Notes under the pieces: model-generated | The model's input: the letters and a program-made list of their open reading frames with translations, nothing else | Databases searched by the model: none | What the model was told of the DNA's origin: nothing | Position numbers and translations under genes: made by a program | Origin: Brumimicrobium sp964585545 | Lineage (GTDB): Bacteria; Bacteroidota; Bacteroidia; Flavobacteriales_D; Crocinitomicaceae | Length of the DNA stretch: 64,000 bases | NCBI GenBank assembly: GCA_964585545.1 | Contig: CAZPDT010000001.1 | Location: 62,001 to 126,000 of the forward strand | Direction: 5' to 3' | Shown: in pieces, positions 16,019-24,292 of the stretch | Layout: each line of letters starts with the position of its first letter | Numbering within the stretch: position 1 is the stretch's first letter

Positions 16019-17566
16019 TTAAATTTTTATTTTCTTCCCTTTTTTGTTTTTAAAGGCATATTGAAGCAAATGAAAATTTGTAATTCCAGTTACAGGAATC
16101 CATTTCTTATATTTTAAGAACCATTTCACTTGTTTAGAAATCAGTCCTCTTTTAAAGTGAGATTCGATATAGGGATGTACTTCTAAGCTTAACTTCTCAA
16201 CTTTTTTATCATCAATAAGATATGAAAGAGTGTTTTCGATTTCATCTGCAAACAAGATACTGGCCGTTATTTTACCTGTACCTTCACAAACCGGACAAAC
16301 TTCAGAAGTTTCTATGTCGGTTTCAGGACGAACACGTTGGCGTGTAATCTCTACAACACCAAACTTAGATGGCGGTAAAATGTTATGCTTTGCACGGTCG
16401 GGTTTCATAAACTCTTTCATTTTTTCAAAAAGAATCTTATTGTTTTCCCTTTGGTGCATGTCTATGAAGTCGACAGTAACAATTCCACCCATGTCTCTCA
16501 ATTGAAGGATACGAGCCAACTCTTTTGCTGCCTCTAGATTGGTTGCCAAAGCATTGCTTTCCTGACCGTTAGCATCTTTTCTGTTCCCACTGTTAACGTC
16601 AACTACATGCATAGCTTCAGTATGTTCAACAATGAGATAGCCACCACTTGGTAAAGGAACTTTTTTGCCAAACAAGGTTTTAATTTGCTTGTTGATTCCA
16701 AACTTTTCAAAGATAGGAAGCTTTCCTTTGTAGCGTTTTACTATTTTTTCTCTGCCCGGGGCTATTGAGGCCACATACAGTTTCATTGTTTCAAACAATT
16801 CCTCATCATTAACGTGGATGTTGGAAAAGTCTGCATTGAGTAAATCGCGAAGTAAGGAAGAGGCCTTATTTATTTCACCAAGTAACCGTTTGGGCGGTTT
16901 TGAATTTTTTAAATTGGAATGAACTTTTTTCCACTTGTTTACTAGGTTGCTTAAATCATCATTGATTTGATCAACCTTTTTGTTTTGTGCGACCGTACGA
17001 ATAATCACACCGAAATTTTTCGGTTTGATGCTTTTCATAATATCGCGTAAACGTTCCCTTTCTTTTTGATCTTTTATTTTTTGAGAAATAGAGACCTTAT
17101 TTGAAAAAGGTACGAGTACCAAATACCGACCCGCTAATGTTATTTCAGCACTTAAACGCGGTCCTTTGCTAGAGATAGGTTCTTTAGCAACTTGAACCAT
17201 TATGTGTTGAGAAGATGAGATGATTTCTTTTATTTTACCATCTTTTGGTATATCTTCTTCAGTTTTAAAGTACAATAGGTCGGCTACTTTTTGTTTGCCA
17301 TGCAATGTTTGCTTGGTGTACTTATTGAGTGACAAAAATTGAGGACCTAAATCGTGATAATGGAGAAAAGCATCCTTTTCATAACCAACATCAACGAAAC
17401 AAGCGTTTAAACTGGGAACAACTTTTCTTACTTTACCGTGGTATATATCTCCAACAGCAAATTCAGTTTCCCCTCCTTCTTCATGTAATTCAATAAGCTT
17501 CCCATCTTCCATTAGCGCTAGCCAAACACCCTCCTTTCGGGAGTCAACCACTAATTCGTAATTCAC
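16019..17566 (-). CDS. rng: Ribonuclease G/E family endoribonuclease
   Basis: A 515-residue single-strand endoribonuclease of the RNase E/G family, acting in rRNA maturation and mRNA decay. The S1 RNA-binding domain is at about 35-100 (GDIYHGKVRKVVPSLNACFVDVG). The two catalytic acidic residues are Asp323 (HVVDVNSG) and Asp366 (IVTVDFIDMH). The zinc-link Cys pair is Cys424 and Cys427 in VCPVCEGTG. It lacks the long C-terminal degradosome scaffold, so it is RNase G-like in size. The start codon is GTG (17564-17566). Its upstream neighbour is the 30-residue basic protein gene. Confidence 0.95.
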   Translation of the reverse strand: MNYELVVDSRKEGVWLALMEDGKLIELHEEGGETEFAVGDIYHGKVRKVVPSLNACFVDVGYEKDAFLHYHDLGPQFLSLNKYTKQTLHGKQKVADLLYFKTEEDIPKDGKIKEIISSSQHIMVQVAKEPISSKGPRLSAEITLAGRYLVLVPFSNKVSISQKIKDQKERERLRDIMKSIKPKNFGVIIRTVAQNKKVDQINDDLSNLVNKWKKVHSNLKNSKPPKRLLGEINKASSLLRDLLNADFSNIHVNDEELFETMKLYVASIAPGREKIVKRYKGKLPIFEKFGINKQIKTLFGKKVPLPSGGYLIVEHTEAMHVVDVNSGNRKDANGQESNALATNLEAAKELARILQLRDMGGIVTVDFIDMHQRENNKILFEKMKEFMKPDRAKHNILPPSKFGVVEITRQRVRPETDIETSEVCPVCEGTGKITASILFADEIENTLSYLIDDKKVEKLSLEVHPYIESHFKRGLISKQVKWFLKYKKWIPVTGITNFHLLQYAFKNKKGKKIKI

Positions 17567-17667
17567 AGAAGCCGTTTTTTAAGTTTATACAATGTAAAGA
17601 ACCTAACAAATTGTTTTTTGTTAAGTCATTTACTAATTTAATTCTAATAAGAAATAATAGTTGCTCA

Positions 17668-17760
17668 CTATTTTTTCTTTTTGTGTCTATTTTTTCTCAG
17701 ACGTTTTTTTCTTTTGTGAGTAGACATTTTATGTCTTTTTTTCTTTTTACCACTTGGCAT
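17668..17760 (-). CDS. 30-residue Lys/Arg/His-rich protein, probably ribosome-associated
   Basis: A tiny reading frame starting MPSGKKKKRHKMSTHKRKKR and ending in a run of basic residues before TAG; 20 of its 30 residues are Lys or Arg. I recall near-identical 30-residue sequences with the MP-x-GKK-x-KRHK-x-x-THKRKKR pattern as a conserved small gene throughout Bacteroidota. Composition and length are those of the smallest ribosomal proteins, and a Bacteroidota-specific extra large-subunit protein has been reported from a flavobacterial ribosome structure; that this is the same protein is my inference. It lies between HU and the RNase G gene, 101 bp upstream of the latter. Confidence 0.75.
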   Translation of the reverse strand: MPSGKKKKRHKMSTHKRKKRLRKNRHKKKK

Positions 17761-17819
17761 AGTTGTATATTTTAAATATTAATATTCGCTCTTTTGTGTG
17801 TTCGTAAAGTAATGATGTA

Positions 17820-17863
17820 TCAAAAAAAACACTCCTATTTTTGAAAAAATAAAAATAGGAGTG
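17820..17863 (-). terminator. Rho-independent terminator after the HU gene
   Basis: On the minus strand: a perfect 13-bp stem CACTCCTATTTTT / AAAAATAGGAGTG with an 8-nt loop, followed by eight T residues (complement of 17822-17829). It separates HU from the 30-residue basic gene, so the latter needs readthrough or its own promoter. Confidence 0.85.
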
Positions 17864-17929
17864 CAAAGATATAAAATTTAACTCTAAATAGAGCTAAGAA
17901 GTAGATGAAAAATCATCTACTGTGCTTTT

Positions 17930-18220
17930 CTACTTCACCTTAACATTTTTTTTAACATCCTCTAAGAATGATTTTGCTGGTTTAAATGCAGGGATATTGT
18001 GTGCGGGAATAATAATCGTTGTATTTTTTGAAATATTACGACCAGTTTTCTCTGCTCTCTTTTTAACAATAAAGCTTCCAAATCCTCTCAAATATACATT
18101 CTCTCCACCTATCATAGAACTTTTTACATTCTTCATGAATGATTCTACAGTTTTCTGTACTTCATTTTTTTCTAGCCCTGTTTCTTCTGCTACTTTGGCT
18201 ACAATATCAGCTTTTGTCAT
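17930..18220 (-). CDS. HU family DNA-binding protein
   Basis: A 96-residue histone-like protein with the family core: MTKADIVAKVAEETG, then GENVYLRGFGSFIVKKRAEKTGRN (the beta-arm start with the GFGSF signature), and IIIPAHNIPAFKPAKSF. It bends and compacts DNA as a dimer. It is a single-gene transcript: a -7 element match lies 43-50 bp upstream and a strong terminator follows. Confidence 0.96.
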   Translation of the reverse strand: MTKADIVAKVAEETGLEKNEVQKTVESFMKNVKSSMIGGENVYLRGFGSFIVKKRAEKTGRNISKNTTIIIPAHNIPAFKPAKSFLEDVKKNVKVK

Positions 18221-18262
18221 AACTTATAATTTTATTTTTTTCAACAATATGATTTCCAGCTA

Positions 18263-18270
18263 CAAATGTA
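18263..18270 (-). promoter_or_regulatory. Candidate -7 element (TACATTTG) for the HU gene
   Basis: On the minus strand it reads TACATTTG, an exact TAnnTTTG match, giving a leader of roughly 35-40 nt. No convincing -33 element was seen. Confidence 0.35.
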
Positions 18271-18285
18271 ATTATGTTTTCGTTA

Positions 18286-18293
18286 TATCTTTG
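18286..18293 (+). promoter_or_regulatory. Candidate -7 element (TATCTTTG) for mutY
   Basis: An exact TAnnTTTG match, 33 bp before the mutY ATG, arranged divergently with the HU element 16 bp away. The -33 element is not evident. Confidence 0.4.
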
Positions 18294-18326
18294 CATTTAA
18301 AAAAATAGTTTTTGATTTTTACCCCA

Positions 18327-19361
18327 ATGCAGCATTTTACACTATTAATTCAAGTTTGGTATCGACTAAATTTCCGTCAACTTCCATGGAGAGAAACAAA
18401 AGATGCATATAAAATCTGGTTATCTGAAATTATAATGCAGCAAACAAAAGTGGATCAGGGTATTAAATATTATTTTAAGATAGTTGAAAAATATCCTACA
18501 GTTGAACATCTAGCGAAGGCAAATGAGCAAGAAGTTTTGAGAATATGGCAGGGCTTGGGATATTATAGTAGAGCCCGAAATCTGCATAAAGCAGCCCAAC
18601 AAATCGTCGAAGATTTTAACGGTACATTCCCCAATAACTATAACGCTATTATAAGTTTAAAAGGTGTGGGAACTTATACTGCTGCTGCAATTTCGTCTTT
18701 TGCTTTTGATCTCCCATATCCTGTTCTTGACGGAAATGCCTTTCGGGTTTTAGCACGCTATTTTAATGACGCTACTCCAATTGATACAGGCAAGGGGAAA
18801 AAAGTATTCTCCTCGTATGCTGAATCGGTGCTCAATAAAGATGAACCTGCCGAATTTAATCAAGCGATTATGGAATTGGGGGCACTTATCTGCAAACCTA
18901 AAAATCCAGACTGTTTAAATTGCCCATTAAAAGAGACCTGTCTTGCTTTCAATGAAGGTGATCCTTTGACCTTGCCTGTGAAGTCAAAGAAAGTAAAAGT
19001 TGTCAAACGCTTTTTCCATTATTTCGTTTTTTCAGGAAATACAATCCAATTGGAAAAAAGAGATACACAGGGAATTTGGAAGAATATGTACCAATTTCCT
19101 TTGATTGAAGTCGATAAAAAAGTTCAAAAGAAAGAATTAGAACAAATGGTATATACGCAGTTCGGAGTGCATCTCGGCAATAAAATCCTTACCAAGGAAC
19201 ACAAGTTAACCCATCAAAATATCTATGCAACTTTTTGGCTTATTCAAGAGAAAATTCAAAACACAAATTACATTTCCACAGATTTAAACTCAATTGATCA
19301 ATATCCATTGCCTCGATTAATTGATTGGTTTATTGAAAACAACACGAAGATATTTCTGTAA
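18327..19361 (+). CDS. mutY: A/G-specific adenine glycosylase
   Basis: A 344-residue base-excision repair glycosylase removing adenine mispaired with 8-oxoguanine. The catalytic Glu34 is in WLSEIIMQQTKVDQG, the helix-hairpin-helix is SLKGVGTYTAAAISSFAF, and the catalytic Asp is in PVLDGNAFRVLARYF. The [4Fe-4S] ligands are in ALICKPKNPDCLNCPLKETC (C-x6-C-x2-C-x5-C). The C-terminal NUDIX-like domain (about 220-344) reads 8-oxoG. I take ATG 18327 as start; the TTG at 18312 would add only five residues and lies closer to the -7 element. Confidence 0.95.
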   Translation: MQHFTLLIQVWYRLNFRQLPWRETKDAYKIWLSEIIMQQTKVDQGIKYYFKIVEKYPTVEHLAKANEQEVLRIWQGLGYYSRARNLHKAAQQIVEDFNGTFPNNYNAIISLKGVGTYTAAAISSFAFDLPYPVLDGNAFRVLARYFNDATPIDTGKGKKVFSSYAESVLNKDEPAEFNQAIMELGALICKPKNPDCLNCPLKETCLAFNEGDPLTLPVKSKKVKVVKRFFHYFVFSGNTIQLEKRDTQGIWKNMYQFPLIEVDKKVQKKELEQMVYTQFGVHLGNKILTKEHKLTHQNIYATFWLIQEKIQNTNYISTDLNSIDQYPLPRLIDWFIENNTKIFL

Positions 19362-19481
19362 CTGATGATGTAAACTTTATTTTATTGGTTTCTGAGGAAT
19401 TATTAAAAAATAAATGTATATTTAAATTCAATTTTACATTTATATTAGAATATTCTGAATCAAATGAATATAGATGGAAAA

Positions 19482-19515
19482 TTTGAAGGTATAAAATAAA
19501 AAAATTATAACTTTG
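19482..19515 (+). promoter_or_regulatory. Candidate promoter of ssb, nearly leaderless
   Basis: TTTG at 19482-19485 and TAACTTTG at 19508-19515, spaced 22 bp (slightly long). The ssb ATG is only 7 bp after the -7 element, so transcription would start at or within a few bases of the start codon. Confidence 0.45.
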
Positions 19516-19522
19516 TAAATCT

Positions 19523-19978
19523 ATGGCAGGAAGTGTTAATAAAGTAATTCTAATTGGTAATCTAGGGAAGGATCCTGAGATAAGAACAATAGAGAATGGG
19601 ACAAAGTTAGCGCGTTTCTCAATTGCTACATCCGAGACTTATACGGATAAAACAACAGGAGAACGCCGGAAAATCACTGATTGGCACAATATTGTTCTGT
19701 GGAGAGGTTTGGCTGATATTGCTGAAAGATACCTCACAAAAGGTCAAAAAGTTTACATAGAGGGAAAGTTAAAAACCCGTTCATGGAAAGATGATACAGG
19801 AGCAACAAGATATAATGTGGATATAGTGGCAGACAATATGACAATGCTCACTTCTCGTCAAAATGGTGACAATGCACCAATAAACAAACCTGACTTTAAC
19901 ACGCCAGATAAACCACTAAACCCAAAGCCATTAGATAAAGAATTGTCCGATGATGAGGACGATGATTTACCCTTCTAA
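19523..19978 (+). CDS. ssb: Single-stranded DNA-binding protein
   Basis: A 151-residue SSB. The OB fold covers residues 1-110 (NKVILIGNLGKDPEIRTIENG, then WHNIVLWRGLADIAERYLTKGQKVYIEGKL). It is followed by a flexible Asn/Pro/Lys-rich tail ending in the acidic tip DDEDDDLPF, which recruits repair and replication proteins. It is the first gene of the ssb-gldE-gldD cluster known from flavobacteria; gldE follows after 12 bp. Confidence 0.97.
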   Translation: MAGSVNKVILIGNLGKDPEIRTIENGTKLARFSIATSETYTDKTTGERRKITDWHNIVLWRGLADIAERYLTKGQKVYIEGKLKTRSWKDDTGATRYNVDIVADNMTMLTSRQNGDNAPINKPDFNTPDKPLNPKPLDKELSDDEDDDLPF

Positions 19979-19990
19979 AATGCATGTTAA

Positions 19991-21322
19991 ATGGATGATA
20001 CAGATCCCCTGAGTTTTCTTTTACTATCGGCATCTACTTCAAATTTCGGAATAGATTTTTGGATTTCTGTTGTGGTAGTTGTTGTTCTTTTATTTATGTC
20101 GGCACTTGTATCTGCTTCCGAAGTCGCATTCTTTTCTCTGTCTCCCGAAGAAAAGGAAGGAATTAGAGAAGGCAAAGATGCCAATTCAAATATGGCACTA
20201 GAGCTCTTGAACCATCCTAAGGACCTTCTTGCAACCATCTTAATTATTAATAACTTTGTAAATATTGCCATCGTTATATTAATTAGTTATATTTTCTTAC
20301 AAATATATCCTGTGAATCTTGAGGGTGATATCGATTATGTTCGATCAATAATTGAGGTGATAGGAATTACATTTATTATTCTTTTAATCGGTGAAGTTAT
20401 ACCTAAGGTTTACGCCAATAGAAACAGCTTAAAAATGGTAAATTTAATGTCTTCTCCGTTAAGAGGAATCGGGAAAACGCCTCCTTTTTCATGGTTGAGA
20501 TTGTTTTTGGTGAATGGGACTGAAGTTGTTTTAAAATACGCAAGAAAAAAACAAATCGATGTTTCCACAGGTGATTTGGAGAATGCTATTGCTCTTACCC
20601 GAGAAGAGAACACCTCTCCTGATGAACAAAAAATTCTTGAAGGAATTGTAAATTTTGGGAATACAGATGTACGTCAAATTATGTGTTCAAGAGTGGATAC
20701 TGTGGCTGTAGATGTGAACATGAGTTACGATGAGTTAATGAAACTTATCATTGAGTCAGGATTTTCTCGGATTCCTGTTTATAAAGAAACATTTGATGAG
20801 GTAGTAGGGATCTTATTTGTAAAAGATTTACTCGTTCATCTTGATAAAGGTCCAGAGTTTCAATGGAAGGGATTGATACGACAACCTTTCTTTGTGCCTG
20901 AAAACAAAAAAATAGATGATTTATTAAAAGAATTCCAAGAAAAGAAAATTCACATGGCAGTTGTGGTCGATGAATATGGTGGAGCTTCAGGGGTAGTTAC
21001 GCTGGAAGATGTTTTAGAAGAAATTGTGGGGGAAATTACAGATGAATTTGATGATGACGGTATAATTTATACAAAGGTGGACGAATCTACATACTTGTTT
21101 GAAGGAAAAACTTCTCTGGTGGATATGTATAAGGTTTTGGATCTTGATGGGAAAATATTTGAAGAAAGAAAGGGTGAATCAGATTCAATAGGAGGATTCC
21201 TAGTCGAACATGCAGGTAAGATATTAAAAAACAACGAAGGTTTTACTTTCGAAAACCTTAAATTTGTTGTCGAATCCTCAGATAAAAAGAGAGTGAAAAT
21301 GGTGAAGGTGATTAAACTTTAA
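19991..21322 (+). CDS. gldE: Gliding-motility protein GldE (CNNM/CorC-like, CBS domains)
   Basis: A 443-residue inner-membrane protein. A DUF21/CNNM transmembrane domain with about four helices (about 20-190) is followed by a pair of CBS domains (IMCSRVDTVAVDVNMSYDELMKLIIESGFSRIPVY and FQEKKIHMAVVVDEYGGASGVVTLEDVLEEIVGEI) and a CorC-type C-terminal domain. Family relatives act in Mg2+/Co2+ transport or regulation. In Flavobacterium, GldE works with GldD and is needed for gliding and T9SS-linked functions. The assignment rests on family plus its position between ssb and gldD. Confidence 0.93.
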   Translation: MDDTDPLSFLLLSASTSNFGIDFWISVVVVVVLLFMSALVSASEVAFFSLSPEEKEGIREGKDANSNMALELLNHPKDLLATILIINNFVNIAIVILISYIFLQIYPVNLEGDIDYVRSIIEVIGITFIILLIGEVIPKVYANRNSLKMVNLMSSPLRGIGKTPPFSWLRLFLVNGTEVVLKYARKKQIDVSTGDLENAIALTREENTSPDEQKILEGIVNFGNTDVRQIMCSRVDTVAVDVNMSYDELMKLIIESGFSRIPVYKETFDEVVGILFVKDLLVHLDKGPEFQWKGLIRQPFFVPENKKIDDLLKEFQEKKIHMAVVVDEYGGASGVVTLEDVLEEIVGEITDEFDDDGIIYTKVDESTYLFEGKTSLVDMYKVLDLDGKIFEERKGESDSIGGFLVEHAGKILKNNEGFTFENLKFVVESSDKKRVKMVKVIKL

Positions 21323-21326
21323 TATA

Positions 21327-21902
21327 ATGATAAAAAGAAAGAAATTTCAAATATTACTTTTGCTTTTTGCAGTACTGACTTCATGTGGTGATCACAAAAA
21401 TCATGTACCTAAACCTCCCACTCATCTTGAGATTCATTTTCCAGAAAGGAAGTATGATGTGTATACAGATACTTGCGGATATTCCTATAATAAAGCCAGT
21501 TACTTTCAAGTAAAACACGTTAATGGATCCAATTGCAATAGAGATATTTTGTTTGCTACGCTAAATGGAGTAATTCATTTAAGTCGGATTGATATGGATA
21601 CTTCTCTAGCCGCTTATATTAATTACTCAATCAATAAAGTGGATGAACATAAGATTAAAGCAACTGCTATACTCGATACTAATATCATACGAAAGGAAAG
21701 CAGGGTCTTTGGGACTTTATTTGAGCTTCAAGGAAATGTTGCATCTCCCTTTCAATTTTATTTAACCGACAGTACCCATCGATTTATCAACGGAGTGGTA
21801 TACTTTGATGCTGAGCCCAATTATGATTCGATAAAACCCGTCCTTGACTTTGTTAAATCTGATATTTTGGAGATGATGACTACTTTAAAGTGGACTGAAT
21901 AA
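21327..21902 (+). CDS. gldD: Gliding-motility lipoprotein GldD
   Basis: A 191-residue lipoprotein (lipobox LTSC, Cys20). It has the GldD core: PKPPTHLEIHFPERKYDVYTDTCGYSYNKASYF, then VHINGxN-like NGSNCNRDILFATLNGVIHLSRI, and GVVYFDAEPNYDSIKPVLDFVKSDILEMMTTLKW at the end. GldD is required for gliding and T9SS function in flavobacteria; its biochemical role is unknown. It starts 4 bp after gldE and its end converges with the 21909-24245 gene at 6 bp. Confidence 0.93.
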   Translation: MIKRKKFQILLLLFAVLTSCGDHKNHVPKPPTHLEIHFPERKYDVYTDTCGYSYNKASYFQVKHVNGSNCNRDILFATLNGVIHLSRIDMDTSLAAYINYSINKVDEHKIKATAILDTNIIRKESRVFGTLFELQGNVASPFQFYLTDSTHRFINGVVYFDAEPNYDSIKPVLDFVKSDILEMMTTLKWTE

Positions 21903-21908
21903 TATAGA

Positions 21909-24245
21909 TTATGGTTCTCCTTTTATCGTAAGTGACTTAATGTCTGCAACGAGATTGCTGTACTTTTTGTTTTTATTCCAAAAATAGATTTGAATTTTAT
22001 CTCCAGGTTGGATATTATAGTCCAAATTACTACTTATTATAAAATAAAAATTTTGTTCCTTCTTCTTTTCTTTGTTGACATGAATATGAATATAATTTCT
22101 GTTGAGTATGGAATCACCTCGTTTTAATACATAGACCAAAATTGGATTGTTTTCTTCTTTATCTTCTGCAGCCCAGTCTCCAGAAAATTCAATATTCATA
22201 TTGAACAGGATTTTTTTATAAGGCAAGGAAACGTGAGATTTATAAATATCGATATATTCCAAAGTATTGTCAATTTTTAGGGATTTGCTCTTTTGGTCCA
22301 ATAGCTTTAAATTATTTACGGGAGGAACCAATAGATTTTTGGCAACCACATCTTTGTGCATTGTAATTGATACAGTGCGCAATCGTTTCATATACTCCAA
22401 CTTTTCTTTGTTTTTGGATGGGGTCAGGTGAAAGTGGTCGCCCACTGTATAAAGTTTGTCTTTTGTCAGAAAATACTTGTTGTGCAAAATATCATTAACC
22501 GTTCTGTTGTTGAGCATAAACAACACATCTCTATTGCATTGAAAAACAGCCGATGTGTCGAAAGGTTGTCCGAGCCAACTAACAGAGTCTAAGTTGGAGA
22601 ATCCATATTGATTTTTAAGTAATTGATACAGTGAAGGAGTAATGTCTAAATGAGAGTTTGCACCTTTAATTATTTTGTCTCTTTTGAGAAGCGGAGAATA
22701 AATCATTAAGACGGGACGGTATTTTTCAATTTGATTATTTTGCGCAATTTCTCCCATCATGTGATCACCAACAATAACGTAGATGGTATTGTCATAGAAT
22801 GGCGCCTTTTTTTGTTGTTTAAAATACCATTTAAGCGCATTGTCAGTATAGAGAAACGTTGCAAATTCTTTAATGTATTTCTTGTGTTTGTCTTTGAGCT
22901 TTTGGTTTACTTTGGCATTTTTAATTATGTCCTCTACTTTATCATAATAATCTTCATGGTTTTCAATCATGTAGGGATAATGCATGGAAAGGGTGAGACA
23001 AATATCCAAATATGGTCCTTTTGTTTTCCGTAGTCGTTGCTTTCTTATTACCTTTTCAAATAATTTTTTATCTTGAATTCCAAAAGGAATTGAATCTATA
23101 CTGGTCTGTAATCCAGTTCCTTCATAATTGTATTCTTTTTGATCATAGATGTTTTTAAAACCTTGATCGTTCATGAACAAATCCATATAGTCAAAGCGGG
23201 CATATCCGCCATAGTGAAAATCGCCTGTATAACCATTATCAAATAACCAAGAAGGAAGTGTTTGACTCCTGGGATAGCCAGTTTTATTACTAGCATACCC
23301 TTTTTTTCCATGGGGTAAACTGCCTAAAATACTTGGTAATGCCGCAAATGTGCGTTCTGCTGTCGCTAAGAAGTTTGTAAAATAGAGGCTGTGTTGACCC
23401 AATGAATCCAGGAATGGTGTATAGCTAATTTCGTCTGCTTCTGATCCGCTAAAAGAAGATGAAAGGCTTTCAACTACTATAATTTCTATGTTAGGAGGCG
23501 TTTCTTTCAAATTAAAAAATGAAGATAGGGGATTGGCGTTATAGGTTGGTCTATATAAAGGATATTTTTTATTTTTTAAATTGGGATTTGTTGCCTCTTG
23601 GTAAAATGCGATATCTTTTTGTGATAAAACTTTAACAGAAGATGTTGGGGTATTATAAATCGATTGAATAAAATAGATTGTCTTATTTTTTGAAAGGTCA
23701 GAATAAAATCCATGCTTTGGCTCAGTTTGAAAACCTATAAAAATTGAAAGTATACCAATACAGAATAGGGTGTAAAAAACGACTTTTTTATTGATATAGT
23801 TGATCCGATTCAATACATTAATTCGATTCAAAAAAAAGTAGATGCCCCATGGGAAAGGGATAAGTAAATAGTACCATTTGAAAACAAAAAAACTTTTGAT
23901 AATTAGCATGGATTGATCCATTGAAAACTCAAAAATTGTTCTTCCCAATAACTTTAGTGTGATTGAAAAATAGAAAAGGGAGAGGACTTCAATAAGTAAA
24001 ACAGCACAATAAATAATATGAATTAGAACTGAAGCAACTTTGTACTTTTTCTTAAATAATGCAATTGGTGAGAGCAATAAATGAAACAAACCAACTGCAA
24101 GAAGTGAATTAAAAAGACCGTAAAACCAAATTGCCCATAGATTTTCTATGTATTGATTACTGACGATGACAAGAAGTCCAATTCCCCAAGTTATCACTAA
24201 AGAAATAAACAAAGAAACTGAATATCTTGAAAGGAATTTTATCAT
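21909..24245 (-). CDS. LTA-synthase-like sulfatase-superfamily membrane transferase
   Basis: A 778-residue protein with about five N-terminal membrane helices (to about residue 170) and a periplasmic alkaline-phosphatase/sulfatase domain (about 250-560). The metal-site features are VVESLSSSFSG, the likely nucleophile Thr in FLATAERTFAALPSILGSLPHG, LTLSMHYPYM and YVIVGDHMM. The C-terminal 180 residues form a beta-rich extension. Relatives move phosphoglycerol, phosphoethanolamine or similar groups onto surface glycans. Bacteroidota have no lipoteichoic acid, so an LPS, lipid or capsule modification is more likely. It follows sppA by 47 bp. Confidence 0.85.
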   Translation of the reverse strand: MIKFLSRYSVSLFISLVITWGIGLLVIVSNQYIENLWAIWFYGLFNSLLAVGLFHLLLSPIALFKKKYKVASVLIHIIYCAVLLIEVLSLFYFSITLKLLGRTIFEFSMDQSMLIIKSFFVFKWYYLLIPFPWGIYFFLNRINVLNRINYINKKVVFYTLFCIGILSIFIGFQTEPKHGFYSDLSKNKTIYFIQSIYNTPTSSVKVLSQKDIAFYQEATNPNLKNKKYPLYRPTYNANPLSSFFNLKETPPNIEIIVVESLSSSFSGSEADEISYTPFLDSLGQHSLYFTNFLATAERTFAALPSILGSLPHGKKGYASNKTGYPRSQTLPSWLFDNGYTGDFHYGGYARFDYMDLFMNDQGFKNIYDQKEYNYEGTGLQTSIDSIPFGIQDKKLFEKVIRKQRLRKTKGPYLDICLTLSMHYPYMIENHEDYYDKVEDIIKNAKVNQKLKDKHKKYIKEFATFLYTDNALKWYFKQQKKAPFYDNTIYVIVGDHMMGEIAQNNQIEKYRPVLMIYSPLLKRDKIIKGANSHLDITPSLYQLLKNQYGFSNLDSVSWLGQPFDTSAVFQCNRDVLFMLNNRTVNDILHNKYFLTKDKLYTVGDHFHLTPSKNKEKLEYMKRLRTVSITMHKDVVAKNLLVPPVNNLKLLDQKSKSLKIDNTLEYIDIYKSHVSLPYKKILFNMNIEFSGDWAAEDKEENNPILVYVLKRGDSILNRNYIHIHVNKEKKKEQNFYFIISSNLDYNIQPGDKIQIYFWNKNKKYSNLVADIKSLTIKGEP

Positions 24246-24292
24246 TGTCTACTCATCGTTATCCCGAAACAAGCAGCTTGCAAAGTCTTGAA

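Noticed and set aside
17922..18308. 128-residue plus-strand frame over the HU gene
   Set aside because: It is antisense to HU, a confident conserved gene with its own promoter and terminator.
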